A stretch of 6,598 nucleotides of DNA from Sulfurimonas sp. (GTDB lineage Bacteria > Campylobacterota > Campylobacteria > Campylobacterales > Sulfurimonadaceae), in contig QNZR01000047.1 in NCBI GenBank assembly GCA_003978475.1, positions 1-6,598 on the forward strand, given 5' to 3'. The translations under genes and the position numbers were made by a program. Below the pieces are notes generated by a model that was not told the origin of the DNA, made no database searches, and saw only the letters and a list, made by a program, of their open reading frames with translations. Of the stretch, positions 5,325-6,598 are shown piece after piece. Position 1 is the stretch's first letter, and each line of letters starts with the position of its first letter.

Positions 5325-6598
5325 ATGTGTGGAATAGTCGGTTATATAGGAAATAAAGAGAGTAAAAATATTTTACTTGAGGGTTTAAAAGAGTTGGAGT
5401 ATCGCGGATACGATTCCGCGGGTATTGCCATATTGCAAAATGATAGCTTTACATCATTCAAAGCTTTGGGTAAGCTAAAAAATCTAGATGCAAAAATGGA
5501 GGCCTTTACAACCTCTGCCTTTTCCGTGGGGATTGGACACACCCGCTGGGCAACACACGGGAAACCCACGGAACTGAATGCACACCCGCATTTGGGCGAG
5601 AGCTCCTATGTGGTGCATAACGGCATTATTGAAAATTATCAGGAACTCAAAAAGGAGCTGCAAGATACCGGGGTCTCCTTTTTAAGTCAAACAGACACAG
5701 AGGTCATTGTCCACCTTTTTGAAAACAATCTGCGTCATGCCAAGAGCTCTTTTGAAGCCTTTGAGAACACCCTAAAACGTCTTGAGGGAGCCTATGCCAT
5801 TTTATTGGTTCACAAAGGTGAAAACGATACCATTCTTTTTGCCAAAAACGGCTCACCCATGATTCTGGCAACGGATCATGAGGGGGATGTCTACTTTGCA
5901 TCCTCCGATGCACCTCTAATTGGCAAAGCAAGCAACGTCATCTATTTGGATGACGGACAGTATGGTTATGTCAAAGCCCGGGAAATCCATATTTTTGATG
6001 CGGAAGGAGCAGAGGTACACCCCAGCTTTTCCGCCCTACCCACCAGTAAACTGTCGGCGCAAAAAGAGGGGTACCGTTTCTTTATGGAAAAAGAGATTTA
6101 TGAACAAAGTGATGTACTCTTAGATACGCTGCTGGGACGTTTAAGTGATGAGGAGATCTTATTCGACGAGATCGATGCAAACTTACTCCAGGGGATTGAT
6201 GAAATCAAGCTGTGTGCCTGCGGGACCAGCTATCATGCGGCACTAACGGCAAGCTATCTTTTTGAGCGTGAAGCCAAAATCCGCTGTTCGGTCGAAATTG
6301 CCAGTGAGTTCCGCTATAAAGACCCCATTTTGTGTACCAAAACACTCTTTATTGTCATCTCTCAAAGTGGAGAAACCGCCGACACGTTGGAGACGCTTAA
6401 AATGGCAAAAGAGGCGGGTCTTAAAACCCTGGTGGTCTGTAACGTCGACAACTCCTCCATGGTACGCCTTGCCGATGCTGCTTTACTGACACGCGCCGGC
6501 ATTGAAAAAGGCGTCGCCTCTACCAAAGCATTTGCTACACAGGTGACACTACTGTGGATGTTGGCTCTGTATACGGCCAAAACACGCAACTCCATCTC
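5325..6598 (+). CDS. glmS: Glutamine-fructose-6-phosphate aminotransferase (isomerizing), 3' end beyond window
   Basis: GlmS moves the amide nitrogen of glutamine to fructose-6-phosphate, making glucosamine-6-phosphate, the entry point to peptidoglycan, lipopolysaccharide and other amino sugars. My translation gives 424 intact codons plus 2 bases without a stop; the family is about 600 residues, so roughly the last 180 are outside the window. The protein begins MCGIVGYIG, and Cys2 becomes the N-terminal nucleophile after Met removal. The glutaminase domain shows LEYRGYDSAG (24-33), HTRWATHG (72-79) and HNGIIENY (98-105). The first SIS (isomerase) domain shows CGTSYH (299-304), ISQSGETADTLE (345-356) and GVASTKAFATQ (396-406). 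The ATG follows the glnD stop with no gap, and Cys2 being essential fixes this start. No glmS ribozyme can fit upstream, since the preceding bases are coding. It is almost certainly cotranscribed with glnD. Confidence 0.96.
   Translation, partial: MCGIVGYIGNKESKNILLEGLKELEYRGYDSAGIAILQNDSFTSFKALGKLKNLDAKMEAFTTSAFSVGIGHTRWATHGKPTELNAHPHLGESSYVVHNGIIENYQELKKELQDTGVSFLSQTDTEVIVHLFENNLRHAKSSFEAFENTLKRLEGAYAILLVHKGENDTILFAKNGSPMILATDHEGDVYFASSDAPLIGKASNVIYLDDGQYGYVKAREIHIFDAEGAEVHPSFSALPTSKLSAQKEGYRFFMEKEIYEQSDVLLDTLLGRLSDEEILFDEIDANLLQGIDEIKLCACGTSYHAALTASYLFEREAKIRCSVEIASEFRYKDPILCTKTLFIVISQSGETADTLETLKMAKEAGLKTLVVCNVDNSSMVRLADAALLTRAGIEKGVASTKAFATQVTLLWMLALYTAKTRNSI

Noticed and set aside
5704..5931. 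75-residue minus-strand open frame inside glmS, and similar short frames at 5342-5569 and 6362-6595
   Set aside because: The plus-strand glmS reading is uninterrupted and rich in conserved motifs; these are its antisense shadows.

Overview
The window looks like ordinary chromosomal DNA from a member of the Campylobacterota (Epsilonproteobacteria), most plausibly a free-living Sulfurovum/Sulfurimonas/Sulfuricurvum-type organism. This placement is inferred from several traits: a futalosine-pathway menaquinone enzyme (MqnE), a short ComEA-like exported DNA-binding protein resembling Campylobacter Cj0011c, moderate GC content, TATAAT boxes without clear -35 elements, and a full-length GlnD, which as far as I recall the host-associated Campylobacter and Helicobacter lack. 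Genus is not decided from the sequence.

The layout is two divergent blocks separated by a 53-bp control region at about 2758-2810. Leftward (minus strand) run mqnE (aminofutalosine synthase, GTG start), then after a 12-bp gap manB/cpsG (phosphomannomutase, GTG start), then after a 44-bp gap with its own extended -10 promoter a comEA-like helix-hairpin-helix gene that runs off the left edge. Rightward (plus strand) run glnD (PII uridylyltransferase/uridylyl-removing enzyme) and, with no intervening base (TAG followed directly by ATG), glmS (glutamine-fructose-6-phosphate aminotransferase), which runs off the right edge.

The rightward pair has a shared logic: GlnD senses glutamine and controls nitrogen assimilation, while GlmS spends glutamine to make glucosamine-6-phosphate for the cell envelope. 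ManB supplies mannose-1-phosphate for GDP-sugars, so two of the five genes feed surface polysaccharide synthesis. MqnE serves respiration, and the ComEA-like protein probably serves DNA uptake.

I found no mobile element, CRISPR array, RNA gene, riboswitch or novel defence system. The points worth a second look are the compact divergent promoter region with a probable leaderless glnD mRNA, the glnD-glmS coupling, a degenerate first ACT region in GlnD, and the lysine-rich, homopolymer-rich end of the ComEA-like gene. No stretch over 300 bases lacks a gene.
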